Positions 1 to 8,358 are shown, counted from the stretch's first letter. The stretch: DNA of 64,000 bases from Marinobacter sp. ANT_B65 (GCF_002407605.1 NZ_NXGV01000001.1:680895-744894); one strand, 5' to 3'. The notes: generated from the letters alone by a model not told the origin. Translations and numbers: made by a program.

Positions 1-72
1 CGCAGCCGAAGGTGTCACATCGCTATAGTTTTGCCAGAGCTTCTCGAACAGGGTATTTCGATCAGTATGCAT
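1..72 (-). CDS. Start of a DUF1338-like gene, truncated by the window edge
   Basis: An ATG at 72 opens a frame that stays open to base 1, giving 24 residues beginning MHTDRNTLFEKLWQNY. It overlaps the last 11 bases of astA in another frame, the arrangement expected of translationally coupled genes. The LFEKLW...TPSA pattern resembles the start of DUF1338 proteins, a family of iron-dependent 2-oxoacid dioxygenase/decarboxylases, and from memory such genes sit next to ast genes in some marine gammaproteobacteria. Only 24 residues are visible, so the family is a tentative match; the reality of the gene rests on the coupling. Confidence 0.5.
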   Translation of the reverse strand, partial: MHTDRNTLFEKLWQNYSDVTPSAA

Positions 73-1156
73 AGTTTAACTCCGTGGTCGTGTTTCGGGT
101 GTGTGCCGGTGCCGCCTGGTTTAAAGGCAGAACACGCGCGTGGCTGCCATTATCGAGGCGCAGTTTGCCAGCAAGGGCAGGGGGAATAATCAGTGTATCC
201 TGCCGGGCAGACACTTCGGATGTAACGACTGCCCGGAAGTTTGTTGTGCCTGTGTTCGTGATCAGAGCTGGTTTGTTTTTCTGCCCAAAATCATTGCCAG
301 CCTCTGCATTCGTTTCATCAATTCTGACGGTGCATGCAGAAGATAATCTTACGCTGCGAATGTCGGCCAGACCACACTCAACAGTCGGCCCTCCATCAAA
401 CAGGTCGATGAAGCCATTGTGCTGAAATCCTTCGGCTTCCAGTATCCGCAAGGCTGCCCGGGTATCCTTGTGTACCTGGCTGAGAACAGCCCTTGCCTCC
501 GGGCTCATCAGACAGGTGTAGAGCGGGTGGGAAGGCATGAGTTCGTCGATGAAGTCAGTGTAGCCCGTGCCAAGCAGGTGTGTTGCCTGGTCGAATTCCA
601 TGTCGACGAAATGTGTTCTCAGCCAGTTCCAGAACGGAGACTTGCCGGAACTGTCGGATACACCGCGCATTTCAGCAATAACCTTGTCTGAAAAGCGTTC
701 CGAATGCTGTGCCATAAACAGGAAGCGTACCCTGGACAGCAGTTTGCCTGCATTGGCCCGACGGAACTCCGGCCGCAGATAAAGAGAGCAGATCTCGGAA
801 TAGCCGGTGTAATGATTACAGCGAGTAAGGGTTTCAACACTTCGGCGAAGGTTCAGGTCCCGGGAGTGATGGGTGACCGTATTGCGCCGGAAGTGGTAAA
901 GCGGCAGCGTATGCCCTGCATTTGCTTCTATGCCTGTGGTGCCCAGGATATCGCCGGTTATCTCATCCTCCAGAACGAACAGGTAGTGCTCGTCAGCCGG
1001 ACGGGTAACGCTGCGCTCAAAACTGGCCGTGGAATGGGCGATCTTTTGCGCCAGAGCCTCCCGGTCGGGCATGAGGGAAGTGAACCCCGGGCCGGATTCA
1101 CTGGCAATTTTATACAGAGTGTCCAGATCTGTGTCGGTAATCGGGCGAATGATCAT
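62..1156 (-). CDS. astA: Arginine N-succinyltransferase
   Basis: 364 residues, close to the usual AstA length (about 340-350). It transfers succinyl from succinyl-CoA to the alpha-amino group of arginine, the first step of the AST pathway of arginine catabolism in the cytoplasm. The N-terminus MIIRPITDTDLDTLY is typical, and the conserved block SEICSLYLRPEFRRANAGKL (about 121-140) is recognisable as the family's acyl-CoA-binding GNAT-like core. ATG at 1156 was preferred over an in-frame TTG nine bases upstream because AGG lies about nine bases before it and the family starts here. It is read divergently from the Lrp/AsnC gene at 1273, separated by about 116 bases, and is followed by an overlapping gene at 72, so it probably heads a catabolic operon. 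The C-terminal 50 residues are poorly conserved in my reading. Confidence 0.9.
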   Translation of the reverse strand: MIIRPITDTDLDTLYKIASESGPGFTSLMPDREALAQKIAHSTASFERSVTRPADEHYLFVLEDEITGDILGTTGIEANAGHTLPLYHFRRNTVTHHSRDLNLRRSVETLTRCNHYTGYSEICSLYLRPEFRRANAGKLLSRVRFLFMAQHSERFSDKVIAEMRGVSDSSGKSPFWNWLRTHFVDMEFDQATHLLGTGYTDFIDELMPSHPLYTCLMSPEARAVLSQVHKDTRAALRILEAEGFQHNGFIDLFDGGPTVECGLADIRSVRLSSACTVRIDETNAEAGNDFGQKNKPALITNTGTTNFRAVVTSEVSARQDTLIIPPALAGKLRLDNGSHARVLPLNQAAPAHTRNTTTELNYAY

Positions 1157-1272
1157 TGGCTGCAACCTGGCGTTGTTTCGGGACAGTATGAAGCTATGCG
1201 CTGGCAGATTGCAGATGCATTTTGCGCGAAATAGCCTATGATTTTTACATATTGAATAACCAGGTGAGCAAA

Positions 1273-1701
1273 ATGATCGGAAACAAAGACGAACAGCTGC
1301 TTATGCTGCTGCGCCGGAACGCCAGAACCAGTATTACGGATATAGCCAAAGCCCTGAATATGTCGCGCTCAACGGTGCAAAACCGCATTGCCCGTCTGGA
1401 AAGCAGCGGTGTGATTACAGGATATTCCGTGCAGTTAGGTGGGGCCTTTTCGTCCAGCCAGGTGGAGGCTCATGTTTCGATAAAAGTTGCCCAGAAGCTG
1501 ACTGCGCGAACAAATTCCGCGCTTGAGGGAATCAGCCAGGTGTCTCAGTTGTTCTCGGTAAGTGGTGAATACGACCTCATAGCAATCGTTGAGGCACAGT
1601 CTCTGGAGGGGCTCAGTGCCATATTGGACGAGATTGGTAATCTCGAAGGTGTTGAGCGCACTAATTCCGCGGTTGTTCTGGAAACCCGCTTTCGGCGTTA
1701 A
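1273..1701 (+). CDS. Lrp/AsnC family transcriptional regulator
   Basis: 142 residues with an N-terminal winged helix-turn-helix (about 5-55; ARTSITDIAKALNMSRSTVQ is the HTH) and a C-terminal RAM/ligand domain (about 65-140; FSVSGEYDLIAIVEA). Proteins of this family bind amino acids and regulate their transport or catabolism. The start ATG at 1273 follows AGGTGA at 1262-1267; an upstream in-frame ATG at 1222 would add 17 residues that do not look like the family. Divergence from astA suggests that it controls arginine catabolism, perhaps as an arginine-responsive activator. That role is inference from position only. Confidence 0.92.
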   Translation: MIGNKDEQLLMLLRRNARTSITDIAKALNMSRSTVQNRIARLESSGVITGYSVQLGGAFSSSQVEAHVSIKVAQKLTARTNSALEGISQVSQLFSVSGEYDLIAIVEAQSLEGLSAILDEIGNLEGVERTNSAVVLETRFRR

Positions 1702-1734
1702 CGCTTTCCAGAGCCATTAGCTCTGCCTTGGGTA

Positions 1735-1842
1735 TCAGGAACCCAACATGCCCGTGTAGGCACTATAAAAGAAAACTGCTGAACCGAGCAGAATAATGCC
1801 CCAGGCTGGAAAAATCAGGAAAGAGCGAGTCGACTGTCTCAT
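1735..1842 (-). CDS. Small single-span membrane protein, 35 residues
   Basis: A short frame from ATG 1842 to TGA 1735 with a strong ribosome-binding site, AGGAG six bases before the ATG. The product begins MRQSTRSFLIFPAWGIILL and holds one hydrophobic stretch, about residues 8-28, preceded by two arginines, so it should insert with the N-terminus inside. It lies alone between the Lrp-type gene and the acyl-CoA synthetase, reading against both. No family is recognised. It could be a small subunit of a membrane complex or a stress-type membrane peptide. The RBS, composition and intergenic position are the support; short length keeps confidence moderate. Confidence 0.55.
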   Translation of the reverse strand: MRQSTRSFLIFPAWGIILLGSAVFFYSAYTGMLGS

Positions 1843-2065
1843 GGTGATCTCCTATGAGTTATGAAATTCGATACGCTTCATTTTTCACTCTAGACCAATA
1901 TTGATTAATGTCACAAAAAATAATCAATTTCTCGCGCCCGCGCTTAATGAGCCGGGAGACATGCCATTGAGCTCTCGAAAAAACACGCTAGTATGAAACT
2001 GGCCCTGATTTGGTTCTGAGGCTGATTCCAGATCCATAAACGATAACAACAACAAGGAGTTTTTC

Positions 2066-3748
2066 ATGGCAGTGGATATCCTCAGGCAGACATCTCTGCA
2101 CTGCTTGTATTACTGGGCGGAGCAGATCCCGGACAATGTATATCTGACCCAGCCCTATCCTGATGGCACAGTAGAAGACATCACCTGGAAGCAGGCGGCC
2201 GATCAGGTTTCACGAATGGCGGCCCATCTCCGGAGTCTTGATCTTCCGGAGCCTGGCAATATCGCGATTCTGGGCAAAAACAGTGCGCACTGGATTCTGG
2301 CGGATCTGGCCATCTGGGCTGCCGGACATGTATCTGTGCCCTTATATCCCACCCTTACGGGTGAAGCTGCCGCTTATATTCTTGAGCACAGCGAATCAAA
2401 ACTGCTGTTCCTGGGCAAGCTTGACGGTACAGCGGATGGCTGGAACGATATTAAAAGCCATATTCCATCGAATCTTCCTGTCATTTCCCTGCCCATGTCG
2501 CCGATGTCAGATTGTCCCCAGTGGCTGGACATCATTGCTGAAACTCTTCCTGCGTTACCGAAAATGCCGGACCCTGATGCCTTGGCTACCATTGCGTACA
2601 CATCAGGAAGTACCGGGCGGCCCAAAGGGGTTATGCACAATTTCCGCGCCATGATGTCGGTTGCCGACGGTTTACAGCAGGTTTTTACGGTTTCAGCAAA
2701 CGACCGTATGCTGTCTTACCTTCCGCTGGCTCACGTGGCAGAAAGGGCCGCAGTGGAAACCCAATCGCTGTATTTCGGTTTCCATGTGTATTTTGCCGAC
2801 ACGCTGGACACCTTTCAGCAGGATCTGCAACGTGCCCGGCCAACTCTGTTCTTCTCTGTTCCGCGGCTATGGATGAAGTTCTATCTGGGAGTTAATGCCA
2901 AACTACCCCTCAAAAAACAGAAACTGCTATTCAGCATTCCGTTTATTGGTTCAATGGTAAAGAAGAAGGTGCTCCGGCAATTGGGGCTGGACCATTGCCG
3001 TGCCGCGTTGACCGGGGCCGCGCCTTTATCGGAGGAGATTATCACCTGGTACCGCAACCTCGGGCTGGAACTGCTGGAGGTTTACGGCATGACGGAGAAC
3101 TTCGGATACTCCCATGCCAGCAGGCCTGAGCAGGCCAGAACCGGTTATGTGGGTGTGGCGAGTCCCGGCGTTGAGCATCGCATTGGCGATGGTGGTGAGT
3201 TGCAGGTAAAAAGCCCGGGAATGATGCTGGGCTACTATCGGAATGAAGAGAAAACCCGGGAGGACGTTACGGGTGACGGTTTCCTGAAGACGGGTGACAT
3301 GGGCGAAATCAACGCCGACGGCTACCTGCGGATCACCGGCCGGGTGAAAGACCTGTTCAAAACCTCGAAGGGCAAGTATGTGGTGCCTGTGCCTATAGAA
3401 AACCGGTTTAACCACCCGTCGGTGGAAGTTGTATGCGCAGCTGGTGCGAACCAGCCTCAGCCTTGCCTGATGTTGTTGCTTTCGGAAGAAGTCCGGGAGG
3501 GGCTGGCTACAGGGATGAACCGGGATGGACTGGAGCAGGAGTTGTCTGATGAACTGGATGCGGTGAACGAAGGCTGTGAAGCACACGAAAAGATTGAGTT
3601 CGTGGTACTGGTGAAAGAACCCTGGACGATGGAGAACGGGATGCTCACACCCACCATGAAGATCAAGCGTAATGTGATCGAGGATGTTTACAACCGTAAA
3701 ATGGATGAATGGTTTGAACAGAAAAGAAAAGTGATCTGGGAATTCTGA
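2066..3748 (+). CDS. Long-chain acyl-CoA synthetase (AMP-binding family)
   Basis: 560 residues, an ANL-superfamily adenylating enzyme that activates a carboxylic acid to acyl-AMP and then acyl-CoA. The P-loop-like motif TIAYTSGSTGRPKG lies at about 175-188, the A5 motif YGMTEN at about 340, and the TGD/GR-KD core (GFLKTGDMGE, ITGRVKDLFKTSKGKYV) at about 413-447. The long spacing with PLAHVAERAA and SVPRLWMKFY blocks fits the long-chain FAA1/bubblegum-type ligases rather than acetyl-CoA synthetase. Start ATG follows AAGGAG at about 2053. It stands alone and ends in a strong terminator. Substrate chain length cannot be read from sequence. Confidence 0.88.
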   Translation: MAVDILRQTSLHCLYYWAEQIPDNVYLTQPYPDGTVEDITWKQAADQVSRMAAHLRSLDLPEPGNIAILGKNSAHWILADLAIWAAGHVSVPLYPTLTGEAAAYILEHSESKLLFLGKLDGTADGWNDIKSHIPSNLPVISLPMSPMSDCPQWLDIIAETLPALPKMPDPDALATIAYTSGSTGRPKGVMHNFRAMMSVADGLQQVFTVSANDRMLSYLPLAHVAERAAVETQSLYFGFHVYFADTLDTFQQDLQRARPTLFFSVPRLWMKFYLGVNAKLPLKKQKLLFSIPFIGSMVKKKVLRQLGLDHCRAALTGAAPLSEEIITWYRNLGLELLEVYGMTENFGYSHASRPEQARTGYVGVASPGVEHRIGDGGELQVKSPGMMLGYYRNEEKTREDVTGDGFLKTGDMGEINADGYLRITGRVKDLFKTSKGKYVVPVPIENRFNHPSVEVVCAAGANQPQPCLMLLLSEEVREGLATGMNRDGLEQELSDELDAVNEGCEAHEKIEFVVLVKEPWTMENGMLTPTMKIKRNVIEDVYNRKMDEWFEQKRKVIWEF

Positions 3749-3759
3749 CCGCGTAATGC

Positions 3760-3798
3760 AAAACGCCGACAGATTCTTTTGAGAATCGTCGGCGTTTT
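3760..3798. terminator. Bidirectional intrinsic terminator
   Basis: Perfect inverted repeat AAAACGCCGAC (3760-3770) and GTCGGCGTTTT (3788-3798), with a further inner pairing GATTCT/AGAATC. A-rich and T-rich flanks let it work on both strands, serving the acyl-CoA synthetase and the opposing small gene at 3865-4056. Confidence 0.85.
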
Positions 3799-3864
3799 CA
3801 GCCTGGCTCTTGCTTTCAGGGCTGCGCTATTTAGCGCAGCTCTTTGCGTTTGCCCTGCTGGAGT

Positions 3865-4056
3865 TCAGTGGCCACCCTGCATCTGGGTGATATCTGTTAC
3901 AGCTACAGCTCTGCGGTTAAAGGAGCGCAGCTTGCGGCTCACGAAATTTACTGCCATCTTTGCAGCCGCACGGGTGTGCTGACTTCTTACTCCAGCACTG
4001 TTGTGGAGGATACTGGACGGTAGCGGGTGAACGGTTGCGATGTGCTTTTGGGCCAT
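3865..4056 (-). CDS. Small basic hypothetical protein, 63 residues
   Basis: Start ATG at 4056 is preceded by AAGGAGGAAGTCGCT, a very strong Shine-Dalgarno, which picks this start over an upstream frame opening at 4173. The product starts MAQKHIATVHPLPSSILH and is rich in Arg, Lys, His and Ser with no hydrophobic segment and no recognised domain; the second half (KMAVNFVSRKLRSFNRRAVA) could form an amphipathic basic helix. It is divergent from the LysR gene (start 4194, 137 bases away) and could be its regulatory target. Strong translation signal supports a real gene; function unknown. Confidence 0.6.
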   Translation of the reverse strand: MAQKHIATVHPLPSSILHNSAGVRSQHTRAAAKMAVNFVSRKLRSFNRRAVAVTDITQMQGGH

Positions 4057-4193
4057 AGCGACTTCCTCCTTGGCTGGTAACTTGATGTAAATGAATAAAG
4101 GGATTGACCCGAATTTATGATGAATACTAAAGATATTTTTTTGCAGCTTAAATACGTTAAAATCCGTACTCACGTTGCAAATATGCAGTAGCT

Positions 4194-5093
4194 ATGGACT
4201 GGGATTATCTACGATATATACATGCTTTGGCAATAGGCGGAACGCTCGCAAAAGCCGGAGAATTATTGGGTGTGCACCAAACCACGGTTTTACGCCGGCT
4301 GGACCAGATGGAAGAGTCGCTGGGTGTGCAGTTTTTTGAACGAAATCGCGATGGTTTACAGCTGACTCCCGTGGGGGAAACTGCTTTCCGCAATGCCGAA
4401 AAGCTCGCTGTTGAGATGGAAAATCTCGAGCGTAAACTGGTTGGACAGGACTCTGCACCCGTAGGAAAGGTGCGTGTGGCAGCCGAAGACACAATGATGA
4501 GTGAACTGCTCGGGCCGGTTCTGGCTGAGCTGGTGCGTGAGTTCCCGGATATTGAGCTGGAAGTGCTCACCGATAACGACGTCACCAACCTCACCCACAG
4601 GGAAGCAGACCTGACTTTGCGACCTGAGAACAAACCCCAGGCAACCCTGGAAGGTGAGCGTATCGCGGCGATTGAATCTGCGGTTTACGGCTCCGCCGGT
4701 TATTGCCGCCGCCATCGCAATATGGACATTGAAAATCAGCCTGAAGACTGCCTCTGGATTATTCCGGATGAGACCTTCAGCCATCTGGCAACGGGGCGCT
4801 GGTACCGTAAACAGCTGAAAAACGCTACTTCAGTCATTCGGTGTAACAGCCTGAATGCGATGTACTCGCTGGCCAGAGCCGGTGCGGGGCTGGCTGTTTT
4901 GCCCTGCTATCTGGGTGAGGGCACAAAAGAGTTGCGCCGCCTGTCAGATCCGATTGAAGGTGAAAGCGTCGATTTGTGGGTGCACGTAAGTCAGGATACC
5001 CAGCAAATGGCAAGGGTACGAATTGTGATGGAGTTTCTGGTTGAACGGTTGCAGGCCCAGGCATCGATGATTGAGTTTAACCCAACCGCGTGA
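4194..5093 (+). CDS. LysR-family transcriptional regulator
   Basis: 299 residues, normal for the family. N-terminal HTH at about 1-60 (ALAIGGTLAKAGELLGVHQTTVLRRLDQME) and a C-terminal periplasmic-binding-protein-like effector domain from about 90. The N-terminus MDWDYLRYIHALA, with W and Y in the first helix, matches the subgroup often annotated as LysR regulators of unassigned targets. The nearest divergent gene is the 63-residue basic protein, so that gene and autoregulation are the default targets. Effector unknown. Confidence 0.9.
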   Translation: MDWDYLRYIHALAIGGTLAKAGELLGVHQTTVLRRLDQMEESLGVQFFERNRDGLQLTPVGETAFRNAEKLAVEMENLERKLVGQDSAPVGKVRVAAEDTMMSELLGPVLAELVREFPDIELEVLTDNDVTNLTHREADLTLRPENKPQATLEGERIAAIESAVYGSAGYCRRHRNMDIENQPEDCLWIIPDETFSHLATGRWYRKQLKNATSVIRCNSLNAMYSLARAGAGLAVLPCYLGEGTKELRRLSDPIEGESVDLWVHVSQDTQQMARVRIVMEFLVERLQAQASMIEFNPTA

Positions 5094-5111
5094 TCGTCTG
5101 GTGGCCAGGGT

Positions 5112-5852
5112 TCAGCCGCAGAATGGCCAGAATTGGTACCAGCGCCAGCACTGGAATTCCTGTTCACAGGATTTGAGCTGGTTATCGTACCGGAAGGCCC
5201 GGTTCTGAACCCGGGAAGCCAGAGTTGTCACCCCGGGTTTACGGGCAAATGTTCTTCGGGCGTAGCCGCCGCGACCCTCGTGGTATGCAAGGTATAGCTG
5301 GCGTGGGCTGTGAAATGGAATGCCAAGCTGTTGATGGGTCAGATGGTTGTACCAGCCTACGAAATCCAGTGCGTACGCCATATCGGTACGCACTGTAAAC
5401 AGGCCATCGCCATTCGCGGCGAGGTATTCCCCCCATGCCGGATCCAGAGCCTGGGCATAGCCGTAGGCTGTGGTCGGCCGGGTCCAGGGAATAATTCCCC
5501 ATAACTGGGTCCTTGGTGGCTTGGCGTGGCTGCGGAAGGACGATTCGTAATATACAAAAGCCATCTGTGTGGCTATGGGGGTTCCCCATCTTTCCTGAGA
5601 GCTGCGTGCGTAGTCATACCAGACCGTATGTTCCCGGAAAATGTCACATAAATTGTCGGGGTTTACAGGCGGTTCGGGAGCTAGCAGGCTGAAGCGTAAA
5701 GTTGCCCAGGTCCCGATAAGCAACCCGATAACCGGAAGGCCGTACCATTTCAGGCGGGATTTCCATCGATTACGGCGTGTCTGTCGCCGTCTCCTGCGCG
5801 GACGTGCAGGTTTCCAGAATTTTCCTACCAAACTGTCATCTCCGGAACCCAT
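5112..5852 (-). CDS. Membrane-anchored SLT-type lytic transglycosylase-like protein
   Basis: 246 residues. A strongly basic N-terminus (RPRRRRRQTRRNRWKSRLKW, about 17-36) precedes one membrane segment (about 37-57), giving an N-in anchor with the rest in the periplasm. The catalytic-type motif MAFVYYESSFRSHA at about 97-110 carries the SLT Glu-Ser pair, and YGYAQALDPAWGEY (about 130) and YLAYHEGRGG (about 190) correspond to later conserved SLT blocks. It probably cleaves peptidoglycan glycan strands to anhydromuropeptides. It is convergent with LysR and divergent from the secreted DUF2059-like gene. Only a weak RBS is seen before 5852. Confidence 0.72.
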   Translation of the reverse strand: MGSGDDSLVGKFWKPARPRRRRRQTRRNRWKSRLKWYGLPVIGLLIGTWATLRFSLLAPEPPVNPDNLCDIFREHTVWYDYARSSQERWGTPIATQMAFVYYESSFRSHAKPPRTQLWGIIPWTRPTTAYGYAQALDPAWGEYLAANGDGLFTVRTDMAYALDFVGWYNHLTHQQLGIPFHSPRQLYLAYHEGRGGYARRTFARKPGVTTLASRVQNRAFRYDNQLKSCEQEFQCWRWYQFWPFCG

Positions 5853-5920
5853 GGATTGCTTGCTCAGGGGAGGGAGTGCGTGTCATAAACGCAGCATCCA
5901 TCAAACAGGATGATAGTTAA

Positions 5921-6739
5921 ATGAAGCTTGGTACCCTAGTTAAACCTCTTTTATTCAGTGGTCTGTTCCTGGCCGGGTCAGTTATGGCTGCACCCAGTGC
6001 CCAGCAGGTTCTGGCAGCATCGCCCGTCGATGACATTGTAGAGCGCTACCCCGCAATGATGAGCGAAGGCATCCGCGAAGGGCTGAAGCGCAATCAGCAG
6101 TTACCGCCCATGGTTGCCGACACCATTGGGTATGTGGTCACGAACAGCTTCCGTGCTGTGGACATAGAGCAACAGATTGTTAAGAGTCTGGAGCAGGAAC
6201 TTTCAGGGAGCCAGCTTGAGGCGGTAGAGAGCTGGTATAAAACCCCCGTTGCACAGAAGATCTCAGCGGCAGAAATAGCAGCTTCAGATCCCGCCGCATG
6301 GCAGCAGATACAGGCCAGAGCGATGGAGCTGAACAGGAAGTACAAGGGCACTGACCGCGCCCGGATGTTTGAGCGCTTTGATCGTGCATCCCGCGCCACT
6401 GAAAGTGCAGTGGATACTACCATTGCCGTGCAGCTGGGGCTGGCAAGCGCCATGGCTGCGTTCAGCAGTGGTTCAGGGAATTACGATGAACTCAGGCAGA
6501 GCATAGAAAACCAGCGGGAAACAATCCGGGGTGTTGTGGAACAACAGGTTTATGACAGTTATCTGCATACCTATGAAAACATCAGTTCCCAGGAAATGGG
6601 TCTGTATATCGACTTCCTGGAAAGCGGAGCAGGGTCGGCGTTTTCAAAAACCGTTACCGGGAGTATTCAGCAGGCAATTACCGAACCGGTTGAATCCATT
6701 GGAAGCCAGCTTGCACGCTTCCTGTCCCCACAAAAATAG
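5921..6739 (+). CDS. Secreted DUF2059-like protein
   Basis: 272 residues with a clear signal peptide (MKLGTLVKPLLFSGLFLAGS, cleavage near VMA-AP at about 23). The mature part is helical and contains two similar blocks: LSGSQLEAVESWYKTPVAQKI (about 93-113) and ISSQEMGLYIDFLESGAGSAF (about 221-241). Both show the pattern of a helix, an aromatic-X-X-X-P/E-X-G turn and a helix that marks DUF2059. It is therefore likely a periplasmic helical protein with a duplicated domain. Role unknown. Confidence 0.65.
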   Translation: MKLGTLVKPLLFSGLFLAGSVMAAPSAQQVLAASPVDDIVERYPAMMSEGIREGLKRNQQLPPMVADTIGYVVTNSFRAVDIEQQIVKSLEQELSGSQLEAVESWYKTPVAQKISAAEIAASDPAAWQQIQARAMELNRKYKGTDRARMFERFDRASRATESAVDTTIAVQLGLASAMAAFSSGSGNYDELRQSIENQRETIRGVVEQQVYDSYLHTYENISSQEMGLYIDFLESGAGSAFSKTVTGSIQQAITEPVESIGSQLARFLSPQK

Positions 6740-6742
6740 CAC

Positions 6743-6763
6743 GCCGGATTTGAAGGATCCGGC
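6743..6763 (+). terminator. Hairpin, possible weak terminator
   Basis: GCCGGAT (6743-6749) pairs with ATCCGGC (6757-6763) four bases after the DUF2059-like stop codon. No proper T tract follows, so termination is uncertain. Confidence 0.35.
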
Positions 6764-6820
6764 ATTTGGGCGCACTCTCCAATAGCGAGCCACACTTGAA
6801 CTGCTTTCAGGAGAGTGCTT

Positions 6821-8011
6821 ATGGACTTCAAAGCCTATCAAAAGGTTCTGGCCGGTCAGCTCAGGGGAAGCGAATGCCCGTTCCCGCCGGCCGAATTTGA
6901 GCTACGCCTGCAGCGTCTAAGGGCCCTGATCGCGGCCCGGCAACTCGGGGCGCTGCTGGTTACGGATCCATCCGATATCTACTACCTCACCGGATACAGC
7001 ACCTTTGAAGTTTCCGTTCATGTTGCCCTGGTGGTCAGTCCTTCATCGCTTTTGCTACAGGTGCCGTCAATTGAAATGGGGCCGGCAATGGTTACCACGC
7101 GAGTGGATCAGGTGGTGGGCTACCGCTGGGAGAGTGTGAGCGAGGTGCTTGATCCTCTTGCCGACGCGCTGGCGAGTGCCGGGGCTGGCGTTGGAATCGA
7201 TTGCTGGCATGGTTCTTTGCGATATGGCGTTATTGAAGGACTGCGTCAGCGGCTGCCCCGTTGTGAATTTGCAGACGCCTCGGCTCTGCTGAAACAGCTG
7301 CGTATTGTGAAATCGACCGCTGAACTGGAGTGCCTGCAGCGCAGTGCTGATATCACTGGTCTTGGGCTGGATGCCGCAGCTGCTCTGGTACGGCCGGGTG
7401 TTACCGATAGTGAGATTGCCGCTGCCGGCGCCGAGGCAATGTTGCGTGCCGGCAGTGAGTTTATGAGCATGCAACCGATAGTCGTGGCAGGGCGCCGCAG
7501 TAGCGTGATCCATACCAATCACAAACGATTTGAAGTGCAGGAGGGAGAACCAGTATTTCTGGAATTTGGGGCATCCTGGCAGCGTTATACTGCACCGATG
7601 ATGCGTACAGTCGTCGCCGGCAAGCCTACGAAACGTATGCAGGAAGTCTTCGGTGGCTGTCGGCGTGTGGTGGATACTCTGGTTGGCGCCATGGAGCCGG
7701 GGCGAAGTTTTGACTCAGCGGCTATGGCTGCAGACAAGGTACTGGAGCCTTTGGCCGGAGATGTATTTTTTTCCGGGGTGTTTGGTTACGCAGTAGGCGC
7801 GCAGTTTCCGCCGTCCTGGGTGGAAGGATCAGGCTATATTGCCCGTCGACAGTCAGCGGTTTTTGAACCGGGAATGGTGTTTCACCTGCCTGTTTGTCTG
7901 CGGATTCCGGGGTACTGGGGAATTGGTTGCAGCGATACAGTCCGGGTAACGGAACAAGGCGCAGTGGTAATGACCTCGAATCCCTGGACCCTGGCCTCGC
8001 CACCGGGTTGA
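6821..8011 (+). CDS. M24 (creatinase/ectoine-hydrolase-like) protein lacking metal ligands
   Basis: 396 residues with the two-domain layout of M24B pita-bread proteins: an N-terminal creatinase-type domain (about 15-150, with LLVTDPSDIYYLTGYST at about 47-63) and a C-terminal catalytic-fold domain. In metalloaminopeptidases five ligands (D, D, H, E, E) bind two metals. Here the corresponding blocks read LEFGASWQRYTAPMMRT, FGYAVGAQFPP, PGMVFHLPV and GCSDTVRVTEQG, so all five appear replaced. Creatinase and ectoine hydrolase in this superfamily work without metal, so it is more likely a metal-independent C-N hydrolase than a peptidase. Start ATG 6821 follows CAGGAGAG at 6809; an upstream GTG at 6815 lies inside that region. 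Confidence 0.75.
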   Translation: MDFKAYQKVLAGQLRGSECPFPPAEFELRLQRLRALIAARQLGALLVTDPSDIYYLTGYSTFEVSVHVALVVSPSSLLLQVPSIEMGPAMVTTRVDQVVGYRWESVSEVLDPLADALASAGAGVGIDCWHGSLRYGVIEGLRQRLPRCEFADASALLKQLRIVKSTAELECLQRSADITGLGLDAAAALVRPGVTDSEIAAAGAEAMLRAGSEFMSMQPIVVAGRRSSVIHTNHKRFEVQEGEPVFLEFGASWQRYTAPMMRTVVAGKPTKRMQEVFGGCRRVVDTLVGAMEPGRSFDSAAMAADKVLEPLAGDVFFSGVFGYAVGAQFPPSWVEGSGYIARRQSAVFEPGMVFHLPVCLRIPGYWGIGCSDTVRVTEQGAVVMTSNPWTLASPPG

Positions 8012-8026
8012 TCTGGTGGGCTGTTT

Positions 8027-8055
8027 AACCCTCCGCCATGGTTCGGCGGAGGGTT
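8027..8055. terminator. Bidirectional terminator hairpin
   Basis: AACCCTCCGCC (8027-8037) and GGCGGAGGGTT (8045-8055) form an 11-bp perfect stem with a 7-base loop between the convergent M24 and PpiC genes. Confidence 0.75.
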
Positions 8056-8079
8056 CTGTCATTCAGCAGTTGCGGCTTA

Positions 8080-8358
8080 TTAGCTGCGGCTGGTGACTTC
8101 CAGCAGGTGATAGCCGAACTGGGTTTTTACCGGCCCGAGAACTTTATTGACTTCGCCGCTGAAAACCACTTTGTCGAATTCCGGAACCATCTGGCCAGGG
8201 CCAAATGAACCGAGATCGCCGCCGTTGCGACCAGACGGGCAGGAGGAGTGCTGCTTTGCAACTTCTGCGAAATCCTTACCACCTTCAATTTCTTTCTTCA
8301 GCTCTTCACATTTTGCTTCGCTGTCGACCAGAATGTGGCGTGCGGTTGCCTGTGCCAT
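8080..8358 (-). CDS. ppiC: Parvulin-type peptidyl-prolyl isomerase
   Basis: 92 residues, the size of E. coli PpiC (93). It is a stand-alone rotamase domain: MAQATARHILVDSEAKCEEL opens with the conserved ARHILV, followed by FAEVAKQHSSCPSGRNGGDLG (about 30-50) and TQFGYHLLEV at the end. No signal peptide, so it acts in the cytoplasm on prolyl bonds during folding. Divergent from the ABC-F gene. Confidence 0.95.
   Translation of the reverse strand: MAQATARHILVDSEAKCEELKKEIEGGKDFAEVAKQHSSCPSGRNGGDLGSFGPGQMVPEFDKVVFSGEVNKVLGPVKTQFGYHLLEVTSRS

Noticed and set aside
48..1234. Plus-strand frames opposite astA
   Set aside because: astA is well supported on the minus strand and these frames show no family features.
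3821..3840. GCTGCGCT-ATTT-AGCGCAGC hairpin as a second terminator
   Set aside because: No T tract on either strand; it sits between the small gene and a better terminator, so it was not listed.
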